In this document: positions 10,640-23,499 of the stretch, piece by piece
Position numbering within the stretch: position 1 is the stretch's first letter
How the letters are laid out: the number at the start of each line of letters is the position of its first letter
Assembly: GCA_011316305.1 (NCBI GenBank)
Contig: SAUG01000092.1
Coordinates: forward strand, 62,001-126,000
Direction of reading: 5' to 3'
Length of the DNA stretch: 64,000 nt
Source of the DNA: Rusavskia elegans
Taxonomy: Eukaryota > Ascomycota > Lecanoromycetes > Teloschistales > Teloschistaceae
Program-made: the position numbers and the translations under genes
The notes under the pieces: model-generated
Database searches by the model: none
Seen by the model: the letters and a program-made list of their open reading frames with translations, nothing else
What the model was told of the DNA's origin: nothing

Positions 10640-13260
10640 TTATATAGGTAAATTATCGTAAGGAATTTCGTCGCCTAATACTAATAGTCTTTACCTATAG
10701 AATAAAATCCTCGATCGATATTTATAACGAAGATTCGAGCTAATTATTAAAAAACTATATTATCTATTTTAAATATATCTTCGATATATCCCCGGCTATT
10801 ATATTCTATAATAAAATATATTTAGACTTCGGATTTAATAACTTTCCAGATAATAGTAAAATAATATTATTCTATATAACGTAATATTTTAAAAAATAGA
10901 CTAAGATTTTCGAATGTCTTTATAGCGTAAGATAATTAATTATAGAAAACTTCTATTTCTAGATATTTATCCGAAATATAGTATTAATAACCCTTATATT
11001 AGATTTAAGTAATAAACTACGTTACGCGGAATATATTATACTACCGAAAGTCTATAATATTACCTTTAATCTTTTCTATATACTAGTAAAAAATATCGTT
11101 TCTTTTATTAATTTACTTTTCGAAACTTTAGAGTTTTCCTAGATAGAAATTAACCGGTAGGCTATTATTAATAGGGGCGGGCCCGATATCTATATAGATT
11201 TTAACGACCTAGATAATCCGACTTAGTTTATCTAGACTAAAGTATATATAATTAACTAATATTTCGAGTTTAAAAGCAGATTTAGTAATATTTTAGAAAA
11301 AGCGGCTCCGTTTTTTATACTATTTACTTTTACCGAAAAAGAACCGTTTAATAAAAGTACTAAAAATTATAGGGTACGTTAAAAGATTAATATTATATTT
11401 AAAATATTTATAAAGCTTAACTTTTCTATCTAGAATATTTAGAATACCTGCTTTTTTATTTTTTTTTTCTAAATAGCCCGAATTTATTAGCTAACGATTC
11501 CGGTATAACTATAGCTAGCTATATTCCCGGATATTAACGTTTCTAGATTCTAGCTATCTAGAATATATTAGAGTTTATATTAGTCTAAACTAACCGGTAG
11601 CTTCTTTTTTTAAAAACTTTAATCGCCGAGTCTAAACCGGTAGCTAGATAGAAACTAGTATCTATAACGCTCTAGTAATTATATAATATTACTATTATTA
11701 TTTTCCTCTGTATATTATATATAATATTCGGAGGCCAGAAGCCAGAGATATTCCCGGTATTATAGAAAAAGAAATAAAACTAATAGATTAAAATAGGATC
11801 CGATAGGGCCTTCCTATAATAGAACTAATTTAATATAATAACTAAAAAACGGAAACGAGAAAGCTTTAATTATAATATTATTCTAGAAAAGTTCGGTATA
11901 ATATTATTATTATAGATATTTCTTTAGAAAAGTTTTTCTACTATCTAGTTTCCTATTTTATAAAAACTCGGGCTTACTAATATTCTTTAGGAATATTTCT
12001 ATATCTATTATAATATCGCGTAGCTAATTAGCCGCTAGAATCGAGTTTTTAAAATAATCTATTAAATAGCTATAGATTATAAAGCCTATCCGACGGATAA
12101 TACTAAATACGCTGTATTTATAACAACTATAGAACTCGTTATTTATATAAATATTAGGTATATTTAGACTATTTTTAAAGTTTATCTCGTTCGGAAGTTA
12201 AAATTAGCGGCTACTATTACGCGTAAAATCTAATTCTATAAAATATTATCCGACCTATAAAAATAAAGTTTTAAAGGCCTAAACTTTTTATCTATATTTT
12301 ATATTATCGGCTTTAAATTTTATATAAATTATATCCGTTAAACTACCGATTTCTATAGTTTATAATCGAGTCTCTATAGAAAATAGTATACTTCGGATAT
12401 TTAGTACGGTCGAATCGAAGGTTTATTTAAATTTAAAGACTATAAATAAGGCTATAAACGTTCTAGTTAATAGAAACGGAAATCTTATTATTTATTTATA
12501 TAATAAGTCTATATAATCTTTAGTAAAGAAATCTGTATTTCTATAGTCGATAGTTAGATAAATTATCTTTATTATATTACTAGTATTCGCCTTTTAATTT
12601 TACTTTACTACGATAATTCCAAGATCTATAGTAAAACTATAGTATTTATAGTATCCTATAGGATACCTAATATAGTAAAATACTAGTAGAATTTAAAAGA
12701 TATTAGTTAGATTATATCTATAGTCCCGGATAAATTTAAGGAAACGTTCCGTTATATATAAACGAAATATACGTTTTTACCGGATTATTTTAATTTTAAT
12801 AAATCCGTTCTAGATTATTAGACGATAGGAATACCGTCTAGTAAAATCTATATTAAATACTATAATTATAACCGAATCCGCTACTATAAAATACTCTATT
12901 AAAATATCGTTCGAAAACTCTATATATTTAAAGTTACTATAACGAGAATAGATAAATAGAAGAAAAATAAATAAAATATTAAAGACTATACTATAGTAGG
13001 CTTTAAAGTTAAACTACTTTATATTAAAAAGTTCAGAGAAATATATCTAGCCGATAATAATAATTATAGCAAATATATATAATCCGACGGCTCCGAAGAT
13101 AAAAATATAAATAAAAATAGTAAAGATTTTTTATATAGTATTTCTTTTAGCTAAATTTCGGTTACTACTATATTCTAATCGTCCTTTAACTAAATATATC
13201 TAATCTATTAACTAAATAAAGTAGGTATATAATAAAAATTTTATAGCGGTAATCGAATCT
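10640..13260 (+). pseudogene. Decayed coding region, unrecognised protein
   Basis: If TAG/TAA are read as mutated Gln/Trp codons, one frame (codon starts congruent to 1 modulo 3) runs from about 10700 to 11470, with stretches such as IYLDFGFNNFPDN and INRGGPDIYIDFNDLDNP. A second frame (congruent to 0) runs from about 12360 to 13200, with FLPDYFNFNKSVLDY. The two could be exons or parts of one gene split by an indel. Composition and RIP load match the neighbours, so it was once repetitive. I do not know the family and give no function. Confidence 0.4.
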
Positions 13261-14040
13261 ATTAGATAATAGATATAATTATCGAATAAAAATAATTAAA
13301 GACTACCGAATTTATTAGATAATAAATTCGACGGACTCTAGACTACTAGATATAATATAAATAATATATACTAAATAAAATAAATTAACTTCTATTTATC
13401 TCTTTTATAAAATTCTTCCGAAATTTTAGACGATATTTCTATTTATAAAAAGTATTTTAAATAGTTTTTATATAGCCTATTATTATACCGAAATCTTAGT
13501 ATTCGATTCTTTAGATTTTAAATAACTCTCGGGTAGTATTACTATTTAAAAGATTATTTTATATTTAGGTTTATCGTTTAATTATTTATAATTCTATTTA
13601 CTTTATTTATCTATCGAATCCTATCTTTTCTTTTAACTTCGGATTAATTAAATATTATCTTTTAAATACTAGATACGGTCGAACTAGAATTTATTTTACT
13701 ATTTTATCTACTATTATATTTATAAATACTAGTTCTATTATAGCGGGCTTTTAAATATTTAAATTAGATATTTCTATATTAAAGACCTGAACTCGCTAGC
13801 TAAAAAGTATATATAGCGTCGATAAAGCCGAACTCGTTAGCTAGCGAGTTTATATTAAATACTATTTTATTATAAAGTTATTACCGCCGGCTATATAAAA
13901 TACGTATTTCTATCCGATATTATATATCGCGTTTATCTACGTATCTATTTATATCCTTTAAAGCCGGCAGTATCGGGCTTAAGCTAATAATAGTTTCTAA
14001 ATTTATCTATTTTAACTTCTAGTAGATCTATAGTATAGAA
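13261..14040. other. RIP-mutated stretch, unassigned
   Basis: No recognisable domain. It includes two related short blocks around GAACTCGCTAGCTAAA and GAACTCGTTAGCTAGCGA near 13790-13850. Confidence 0.35.
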
Positions 14041-14052
14041 TAATAAGATTAA

Positions 14053-14056
14053 TTTT

Positions 14057-14086
<30 letters not shown>
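14053..14086. repeat. Poly-T tract
   Basis: A run of about 34 T broken by one C. On the minus strand it is a poly-A tract, so it could be the 3' tail of a minus-strand LINE-type element lying to the right. No LINE reverse transcriptase was recognised there, so this stays a suggestion. Confidence 0.5.
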
Positions 14087-14088
<2 letters not shown>

Positions 14089-14099
14089 TACTAGATTAT

Positions 14100-15449
14100 T
14101 ATATTCTAATATTCTATCTTTATTAAATATTCTACCGCGCCTTTTATATTAGTTAAGATTCGGAAACTTTTATTATCTATTTTATAATCTATAATACTAT
14201 CGATAATAAATTCTAATAGATATAGGAAGCTAAAATTAATTCTAGTTTAAATATTATCTATTTAAAGAAAATAGCGATTTTAGAAAGATATATTGGATAT
14301 AAAGATATAGTTAATATAGTTATAGTCGTTAAAGTAGAAATAGAATTCCTACTTTTATTATCTAACTATCTTTCTCTATATAGAAACTATTTCGAGCTAT
14401 AAATCGCCGGGCGTCGTTTATAAATCGTTAATAGATATAGAATATTAGTATTATATATTATAATAGCCCCCCGGAATTAGCTATCTATAATTATAAACTT
14501 TATCGGATTCCGAATAGATTATATTATTATATTTTCTTATAGTAAAGTTAGTATTTATTATCTCGAGTAATTTTACTATAATTACGTATTATTTATATTA
14601 TTATCGCGTTGCGATATATCTATCTATAGATAAAGTTATATTTTATCTAATATATACTATTTACATTTTCTAGTATCTATCGCGCTATTTTATTCTAATA
14701 TCTATTCGATAATTACCTCTAGTACTAATATATAACCCTTCTATCGATAATTAATTTTTCTATAAACTTCTTTTATATTAGAAATAAAATATTTTATCTA
14801 ACCCAAAGGTTTAGTATACGAATTTTCAGAACTATTAAATATTATAGTAGGAATTTAAGGTTTTTTTTATTTTTATAGATACTATTTATTATACTATCGA
14901 TTCTAAATGATTTTTTTTATATATTTTCTAGATTAGTATCGAGTTTATTATTTAGCTATATATCGGCGACTTTATCGCTATATTTAACCGCTATTCTAGG
15001 GTTTTAGATACTATAGGTCAATTATATAATTAGAAGAATAGATTAGAAAGCTTTAACTACTATCTAATCTATTAACTATTAGACTATATTTTATATCTCT
15101 TTTTAATTTCTAATAGCTATTTATAATCTTATTCTATTAGTACTTTATAGTATTCTAGTATCTATAATAATTATAATTTCCTTTTAAACTATTAATATAG
15201 TCGGTAGTTTTAGACTATAGAAGTTTTATTCTACTTCTATTCTATATCTACTAATATCTTGTTTCTAATATAGAATACTACCGACTTTCGGATATAGATA
15301 TAGCGAATATATTATTTTCTATTAAATATATTTATTTCCGCGTATAGTAAATGATTTTTAAGTTTTTTTATCTATACCGCCGTAACTAAACTCTATATTA
15401 TCTTTCGATTTAATTAAAATACTCTACCTATAGTTTATAATAGTCCTTT
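14100..15449. other. RIP-mutated stretch, unassigned
   Basis: No recognised domain. It may be the continuation of the decayed minus-strand frame at 15450-16530. Confidence 0.35.
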
Positions 15450-15748
15450 TTCTATAAAGAAATTATTCTATATTTTACTGGAACCTATATTAACTATATC
15501 TAACTTCTATCCTATCGGCGATATACTATATATCTATAGTCTATTTTTCATTATAGCGTTTTCTAATACTATCCGGGAATCTTTTTTCTATATCTATAAT
15601 TATTAATTCCGTCGAATTTACCGCCCGATTTATCATTCTAAAATAGAATAGAATTACTAAAACCCCGATTTTCTATCTTCTATATTTCGGAAATATATAT
15701 ATAATATCGATAACTTTTTTATAGCTATAGTCTTTTATTATTATAGTT

Positions 15749-15758
15749 ATAAGAAACC
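15749..15758. repeat. 10-bp direct repeat, left copy (target duplication)
   Basis: ATAAGAAACC here recurs exactly at 15950-15959, bracketing the 191-bp un-RIPed insert. Confidence 0.7.
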
Positions 15759-15949
15759 CCATCGGTGGAAGGATGCGTCACATTGCTGAGTAAATTTGAA
15801 TTGAAATTCTATGGAAAGAACCGTTATTTGCGTCAACTGAACTGGGGTATAAGTTCTGCTACCGTGTATTCAATGCTGGTGTACCAACGCTTGATTTGCT
15901 CACCGAACCACTGGTTCACCGGGCACCAAAACCAAAACAAATTAACTAA
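15759..15949 (+). other. 191-bp RIP-free insert of foreign composition
   Basis: This is the one long stretch with ordinary TpG and CpA content: it holds words such as GGATGCGTCACATTGCTGAG, TTCACCGGGCACC and CAAAACCAAAACA that are unlike anything around it. A 10-bp direct repeat flanks it. A GTG-initiated frame spans it (15765 to a stop just outside at 15953, 62 codons), with no ribosome-binding or intron signals to support it. Another plus frame is open from 15800 to a TAA at 15947-15949, exactly the insert edge, and reads KEPLFASTELGYKFCYRV then FNAGVPTLDLLTEPL. That second frame looks more protein-like and has codon choice like an enteric bacterium, which is an impression, not a measurement. 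No terminal inverted repeats are present. It may be captured DNA (bacterial, mitochondrial or gene fragment), a short element, or an assembly artefact. Confidence 0.75.
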
Positions 15950-15959
15950 ATAAGAAACC
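15950..15959. repeat. 10-bp direct repeat, right copy (target duplication)
   Basis: Second copy of ATAAGAAACC. Removing the insert and one copy restores a continuous RIP-type sequence and a continuous minus-strand frame. Confidence 0.7.
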
Positions 15960-16530
15960 TATTTACTATAGTTATAAAAAATCTCTATAGAATTTCTATC
16001 TACTATTTAATTATTATATAGTCGGCTTTTATTTCTAGTTCTACTTTAAATCGGCTAGGAAGCTATTCTATATAGTTAAAGCTTTTTTAAATATCTATTC
16101 CGAAACTTTCTATCTATAGATTTCCGTCGGACTAGCTATATATTTCCTTAAATATACTATAACTATAAAGGCTATTCTATATTTATATTAGCTTAGAGTT
16201 AATGAATAATAGAGGATTTAAATTATCTAGTAGTTTATATAATATTAAATAGAAAATATATTTCGTTAATTCTATAGAATTCGGTTTAAATAAATAAATA
16301 TAGTTATTATACCCGTCGTTACTTATTTTACTAACTATATTAGTTAGAAATAATCTATAGTCGGTACTATAGATAGAGGTTAAATAGAAATAAGATATTA
16401 TTATTTTGTTTAATCTTCTTTCGAAAATATTCTAACTATTTAATTTAATATATTACTGTTCTATTTATATATTAGATCTTTAACTATATTATAATTTAAA
16501 ATTCTACTTAGTACTAGTAAGTATATATAT

Positions 16531-19420
16531 TAGTTTATAGGTCTACCGTCTTTATTTCGCCCGGGATATTATATTTATTTTAAGCCTATTAATTATAATA
16601 TAGTATTAAAGTCTTTATAGAATCTTAATTTAACTATAATATATTATCTGCCTTCGGCCTTTACTAGTTAACTATTTTTTCTATATAGTATATATTTATT
16701 AGTTTTAATATACGATAGTAGTTAGCGGCGTAGTAGTCGCTATCGGTATTTATAAAAAAGTCTAAATTTCCTTTTCCGTTAAATAATAATAGGGACTTTT
16801 ACTATTAAGTAATAATAGAAAATAGATTATATCGGATATAATGTTTATTAAAATATAATCTTAAATTAATTACTTTATACAATATTAATATCAATATACG
16901 AAAAAGAAAAACGAATCGTACCATTTATTTAAATTATTCTAGAAGAAAAAAAGAGAGAGTATATTTATAGCGAGATATTCTATTTTATTAGTCTATTTAT
17001 TATCCGATTTCCGGATCTAATTATAATCGAACAATAATATTAAAATTTATAATATTTAATCGAAAGTTAAAAAAGGACTATAGTTTAAATATATATTATC
17101 GGATAGTCTTAAAAAATAAGTTTTTTCTAGTATAAAAATATAATTTACGCCTAGAAAGGTTAACTATCGAATTAATAATAGCTAGTATTCTCTATTTAAA
17201 ATATAAAAAAACCTAGAGATAACTTTCGCCGATAAATACTATACTACTTTTATCGGGTCTTATTTAATTATATAATCCTATTATCTAACTTTTTTTAACT
17301 ACCCGAATATAGAAAAATATTCTATTTCTAGCTATAAATCCCTAGACTATTTCTATAATAACGATTAAATTTCTATAGATTCTTTTTTAATAATAGTCTA
17401 CGGCTTCTCGTTTTTTCCCGGATAAAATCTAACTACGCTTTTATCTACCCGAATATAAAAATATATAGTTATATAACTATACCGGCTATATATAACTATA
17501 CTATCTAGTGTTTATCTTTTTAATACTATTTTAAAAAAGATAATTTAATTTTCTTTTAGTTCTACTATTACTAGTATTTTACGCTTTTCTACTATTTAAA
17601 TCTCCTAGAATCTATAATAATATAGAGATAGTCTAATTAATAACTAGGTAAATATCTATACTAGTATATCGTCTCGCTTTATATATTATAGTCTATATTC
17701 CTATACGTATTTATTATCGTCGATATAAAAAAGCTTTCTTTTATTAATAGTCGAAACATCGATTTTTTTAGCGAACTCGTACTGTATTTCTAGATCGAAT
17801 TTCTTAGATATATTTTTAGTTAAAAAGGCGAGTTCCTAATACTAATAACTAATTTCTTTCGGAAATTAAAAATAGATACCGACTATACGCCGGATAATAA
17901 CTTCGACTATCGCTAGTTTCTATAGAACGAATATTAGTTTTTTACCTTTTATCCGAAAAAGATTATCTACTATATTTTTTATAGCGATCGCTATTAGAAA
18001 TTCTACCGGTATAGTTAGAATTTCTATATCTATATTATCTATTTCCGCAACTATATTATCGGAGCTTATATTAGAGCTAGTATCTAAATATATATTATTA
18101 GTCGATATAAACTTCGGTTTATTCGGAAGGTTTAGATAATATAGATTAAAGAAAAGAAGTTAATAGAGGTTAAAGAAAAAAGATTAATACAAATTAAAAG
18201 AAAGAGGTTGAATAATATAAATATTAAACAGCGGAGGAGCTAATAGTTACTATTTATAAAGTAAAAACCGATTTAAATATCTACTAGATAATACGATATA
18301 TCGATACTCGAATAATAAAGTAATTTAGAAGATAGAAAATATAGTTAGAAGTAATAAAAACTAAAGAGAAAAAAAGTTAAAAATTAAAAACTAGAAGAAA
18401 TAAAAGATAAATATTCTAGTAAAATAAAGCTTCTAGAATAATAATAATAGTATTAATCTAAAGATATTTAATATAACTAATCGAAAAGAATAAATACTAT
18501 TAGATAAATAGATAACTATAATAAAATATTACCGTATATAGTAATAACCGGGAGGAAAAAAGTAATAATATAAAATAAAGTCTTTATAATTACTATATAT
18601 CTAGGTAAAAAGAAATTTATTTACTCGCCGTTTCCGAAACATAGTACTAGCGCTATCCGAGTATTTTCTCTTTATTTTATCCTTTTTAATTTTATCTATC
18701 TTTAATATATCGAGTCGTCTTTTTATCTAAAGATATTAATCTTTCTACCTTTTTTTTTTTTACTTTCTATTATCTTCTAGATTTAATTTAATCTAATTAA
18801 AAAAACTTTTTACTTTTTTAATCTTCTATTCTCTTTATTTTTACCTAGTAGTTAGTATCGGTTCTAGATATCTACCTAATCTATTAATTAATCTAAACTT
18901 CCGAGGCTATATAGTAAATTCTTTTTATCTTTTCTAGTTCTATACCGGGTATTATACCGCCGTCGCTACTAATAAAATCTTATTACCGGGCTTTAAATTC
19001 TTATATTTATTTTTAAGTATTTTATTATTATTTTTATTTTTCTTTTAGATTTTTTTTATTAATATACTATTTAAATATCTTTTCTAGATTTTTTCTAACT
19101 TTTACTAGATTCTTTATATCGATTTTCGCCGTTTCCGTTTAACTTTTAGATTTTCTTTAATAAGTTTTACTTTCTTTACTCCTACTATATATTTTCGAAG
19201 GCTATCTATAATATTTAATTAAGATAGACGTCTATTCTATTTATTTATTAGTAATATATCCTATAGTATACGCAGTATATCTAAGTTTAGAGAAGTCTAT
19301 TCTATTTAATTTTGAATAATATTCTAATTACTATCTATTTCGAATATAAAAATATTTATATAGAAAAAGTTATTTACTAGTTTCGAAATTCTAATTTCTA
19401 GCTATTATAAAAACTTTAAA
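16531..19420. other. RIP-mutated stretch, unassigned
   Basis: Protein-like fragments occur on the minus strand (for example around 17640-18000), but none could be tied to a family. It may be part of one long minus-strand relic together with 15450-16530. Confidence 0.35.
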
Positions 19421-19429
19421 ATATAGTAG

Positions 19430-19870
19430 TAGCCGGAGGTAATTTATTCGTCGTATAATATTAGAGCTATCTACCCGCCCTTCGATTACGTCTATATATA
19501 GACGAATATCTTTACCTTCTAGTTAGTTACTTAACTACTAACTATCTAGATGATTCGATTACTAGTTTATATATAGTAATATCTATCTATTTCATTTAAT
19601 CCTAAATACGAGTATTTCCGGATGTTATTTATTATATAATAGTCGAACTATTTACCTGTTCTACGATTACGCCCGTATATAGACGAAGATATTTATCTTT
19701 TAACTAATTACCTAATAATTAACCATTTAGATTGTTCGATCGGCAGTTTTAGTATTTAACTTCTATTTATTATAAGGATTTTAATATATAGTAGTTATCG
19801 GATATTATTCGTCGTATAGTATTCGAGCCGTCTACCCGCCCTACTATTACGCCCGTATACTAATATCTCT
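19430..19870. repeat. ~181-bp tandem repeat, about 2.4 units
   Basis: Three successive related blocks start near 19444, 19625 and 19806. Each holds a form of TTCGTCGTATARTATT, CTACCCGCCCT, GATTACGYCYRTATA and, in the first two, TAGACGAA followed by a TTACYTAA-type stretch. A unit of about 60 codons is possible if it was coding, but no repeat-protein family was recognised. Confidence 0.55.
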
Positions 19871-19879
19871 TCTTTAAAC

Positions 19880-20739
19880 CATTAAATATATAAAAGGCTA
19901 CTATTCTATATTCAGATAACTATAGATAATATCTAATTAACCTTTTAGTTTATAGATATTACTAGAGTATCTATAGATAATATAGTTTTTATTAGCTCTA
20001 TTAGTATTAGAATTCGTTTTTATTTTACTTTAGGCCGTTACTTTCGCTGCGAGCTAGATTTATCTATATTTTCGAAATCGTTATTTTTTTCTTTTAGCTA
20101 TATATATTTCGCTCTTTAGAATCTCGGGTATATATATAAATATTATCGGTTATTATAAAATTCTATATCTATACTTTTTGTCTAATATCTAATTAAAGCT
20201 ACCGAACCCTCTATTTTTATATATCGCTTCTACTAGTATATCGTCTTCCTTCTAGAACTATATCGATATTTTACCGGAAATAACTATAGATTCTATTTAA
20301 CTATTATTACTTAAATTTTAGACTCTATATTAGAATATACGGATTTTATCTAGTCGCCGCTAGAAATCGCCTTTTTTATATCTATTATATAACCGATAGA
20401 AGATATTTTTTTCTATTATAATAGAATTTTATATTATAGTATAAATAGTTATATATATATTTACTATAGCCTAGATTCGATCTATAAATACTTTAATTAG
20501 AAATATAATATTTCTAGATATAGATATAAAGGTCGGCCGTCGAAGATAAAATAGTATCGGCAGGCCTTTAAATAGGAAAGTAGTAGGTCCTAGTTCTAGA
20601 TTTCTGTTATTTACTAACGTCTAACTAGTATTCATATATTATTTTTATATTTTTAGACCTTCTAACCGGATAGAATTATAATTCCTTTAAATATCTACTC
20701 TTTTTAATAGGAGCAGGCTATATAGCTTTTCGCTAATAA
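19880..20739. other. Upstream of the helicase relic, unassigned
   Basis: RIP-mutated with no named domain. It may contain the start or promoter of the helicase relic that follows. Confidence 0.35.
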
Positions 20740-22815
20740 GATTGATAATTACAAAACTCGAGTATAGTTAAAAATTATAGAAACTACGAAACGCGATATT
20801 AATTAGTAAATCGAATATACCGGATGGAATAAATATCTAGCTAATACCGATATTAAACCCTTTTTATAATTACTATATAAATTCGATCCGAATATCGAAC
20901 TTCTTCTATATATTATCTAAGATACGATAGACGATAGTATCTAAAAATAGTAAAATACCGCCGTAGAATATAGTTAATATATCCGTTTCGAAGTAGTATA
21001 AACGGAAATCGAAACTCTATTTTATAAACTATTTAAAGTTTATCTTAAACTATAAGCTATAATTAAATACGTTCTACTATAGAAATAGATTTTAATATTT
21101 ATCGCCTATATATAAAGTAAATTTAAATAGTCTATTTTTTACTATTCCTTTATAAAGTTCTAGTAAAAAATATAGAATAAAGTATATATAGCTACGTTTA
21201 AACTTACAGCTAAACTACAATATACCGATTCTAGTTTAACCGCTAGCTATTTAGTTTCTAGTACTTCGCTTCTATTTTAGATATATTTAAAATTCTATCT
21301 ATTACTCTTCCGATAGAAAATATATATTATAGATTACGATACGGTTCTAGTATATATTCTATCTATTTTAGCCTTTAAACGGATTAATAATAAATATAAA
21401 TAGAAAGACCCCGAGACGTATATATTAACGCTATCTATAATTATTAAAGTCGCGCGTTTTATAGTTATTTTTAACGCGACTAAATAGTTACGCGTTAAAA
21501 AAGAGGCGGTAAAAGTACTCCGGCTTTCTAGTTAAAACTATAGTTAAATCTCCGATTCCGACTTAGTATTAAAATATAAACTAACCGTAGATTCGGACGA
21601 AAATAGCTATTTAAATATAGTAAAATATACTATTACCGGATTTATAATTTATAGATTAAACTGTTCTATATAATAGATATTTAATTTCTATATCTATAGA
21701 ATAAAAATTAATTATAATACGATTTCCCGATATACTATTAATTTTATAGACGATTAAATATATTAGAAGGCGTCGGTAGAATTTACAATACTTTAACTTC
21801 GGGCTATAATCTAAAGCCTAATCGGTTAAACCCGGACTATTTTAATTTTCCGACTTTTAATACTTAATAGTAATATAGCCTTTTTTAAAATACTATAGTC
21901 CCGTCTCCGAAATAATATTATAAATAGAGATATCGGCTTTAGCTATCTAAAAAATACCTATAACCTCTAGTCTACCGATAGTAATAATTAGATAAATAAT
22001 CGTATTAGCCGTTATATCGACTTTTAGCGCTAATTTATTCTAGACAGAACTAATTTTCGGCTAAATTAAAAAGGTATATTTTAATATTTCGAATATATTA
22101 GATAATTCTATAGATCGCTTTTAGTTCTAATATATATAACTAGAGGTTAGCTCGTCTATAGAATAAAGATTACTAGCCTATAATATAGTAATACTATAAA
22201 GGAACGGCGTAATATCTTTATTAAATAGAATTTTTCTTTTACGAAAAAAAAAGTATAGCTAATATCTATATTATTATAGTTTTCGTTATACGTTATTATA
22301 AAAGATATTATTAATTAAAAAAGAAAAAGATTATATATCGATATCTTTTATATCTAGTAGGTAAATTATTTATTTTCTTCGATTAACTTATTCGGCCTTT
22401 TTAAAAGGGTCTAGAAGCTTTTTTCAATTATTTTAAATAATTTATCTCGTTTTTTTTAGCCTATAGACTATACGGAAAAGTATTAGTATAATCTATAACT
22501 AATAAAACTACTAGATAAAACCGGTCGAGAGTTTATCGGTTTTAAAGATTTAACTATCTAGATATAATATAAATTAGTAATCGCGATTAACAGGCGGTAC
22601 CTATAGAAAGAATATTTATTCGACTTTAATAATAATAAAATCGAAGAGGGACTAGATAAAAATAAAACTACAGGTAATAATATAAAAGATTTATAGGCCG
22701 GTTATAGCTTTTATATTACGGGAAATATATATATATATAATATTAATAAAATAGACGGGATAATAGTATCTATATATTAATAGTTCTTTTAAACGAGCCT
22801 CGCCTAATATAATTT
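20740..22815 (+). pseudogene. RecQ-type helicase of telomere-linked type, N-terminal half (RIP-dead)
   Basis: This is the first half of a large protein whose helicase half lies at 26167-28180, beyond an inserted LTR element. The frame (codon starts congruent to 2 modulo 3) reads IEYTGWNKYLANTDIKPF at 20810, ILTLSIIIKVARFIVIF at about 21430, and VIAINRRYL with a following acidic and DLxAG stretch at about 22571-22700. These blocks resemble the long N-terminal region found ahead of the helicase domain in fungal telomere-linked and dispersed RecQ-like proteins; that is family knowledge, not a search. Many CAG/CAA/TGG codons are now stops. The start is not resolved. Such genes are often subtelomeric and multicopy, which would explain why RIP hit it. 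Confidence 0.7.
22811..22815. repeat. 5-bp target duplication AATTT, left copy
   Basis: Directly precedes the 5' LTR and matches AATTT at 26167-26171. Confidence 0.75.
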
Positions 22816-23226
22816 TATTACGTCCACGATTCCATAGAGATACTTTGGAAGATTAGCTAGCTAAACGACGCTAATTATCTATAGCCGCCTATAGCCGCTA
22901 TAACCGACCCTTCTAATAGAATTTTAGCGGGACGGCTATCTATCGGTATTATCGGCTACTTTTACTATATATATCGTTCCTTTATTTCTATTAGATAGTT
23001 TATCTCGTTAGTTATTAATATAATTATTAAATATCCTTTTATATTTTCTTCTTAATTATCTATATAACGAAGATACCTCGTAATATCGCGACTATATCTT
23101 TACGGCTATATAGAATTAGTCGCGATAATCTATACTAGGACTTTTTTACTATTTAATAGTTTAGACTATATTTATAACTATAGCTAGGCTCGAATATAAT
23201 ACCTTCTAATATATAGGGACGTTATA
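22816..23226 (+). repeat. 5' LTR of the 3.35-kb element
   Basis: 411 bp, the same length as the 3' LTR. Its first 40 bases keep several TpG/CpA words (CGTCCACGATTCCATAG, CTTTGGAAG) lost in the 3' copy, so RIP hit the two LTRs unevenly. Confidence 0.85.
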
Positions 23227-23499
23227 TTTTAATAACTTACTATATTAGTTTTATTACCTCGCTTTATAGAGCGAAGCGATACTATTAAAATAGTAATACT
23301 AAGTATCTATAAAAGAGATAGAGAATCTTTAAAATCTTAGTTTATTTAGATAAATATCTACTTTATATTATATATAAACCAGTTTCTAAATAAAGTAGTT
23401 AAGATTCTATTTATAATAATCTATTTAGAAAGAATAGTCTTTAATTAGGTCTAGCCCCGTATAGAAGACTATCTTAATAACCCCGAAAAATAAAAAGAA

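Larger units (their letters stand above)
15450..16530 (-). pseudogene. Decayed minus-strand coding region, interrupted by the 15.76-kb insert
   Basis: On the minus strand, reading RIP stops as Gln/Trp, a frame runs from about 16508 (QNFKLQYSQRSN) to the insert at 15959. Once the insert and one duplication copy (201 bases, a multiple of three) are skipped, it resumes as NRFLITIIIKDY and continues to about 15450 (RFPDSIRKRYNEK). Stretches such as SDGNLQIESFGIDIQKSF look protein-like. I do not recognise the family. The region matches its surroundings in RIP load. Confidence 0.45.

Noticed and set aside
15759..15949. Bacterial insertion sequence from cloning-host contamination
   Set aside because: No terminal inverted repeats, far too short for a complete insertion sequence, and no family recognised. 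The idea is kept only as an artefact hypothesis to check.
15765..15953. 62-codon GTG-started frame over the un-RIPed insert as a real gene
   Set aside because: It starts at GTG, which fungal genes do not normally use, ends outside the insert in host sequence, and has no supporting signals. Another frame (15800-15946) looks at least as protein-like.
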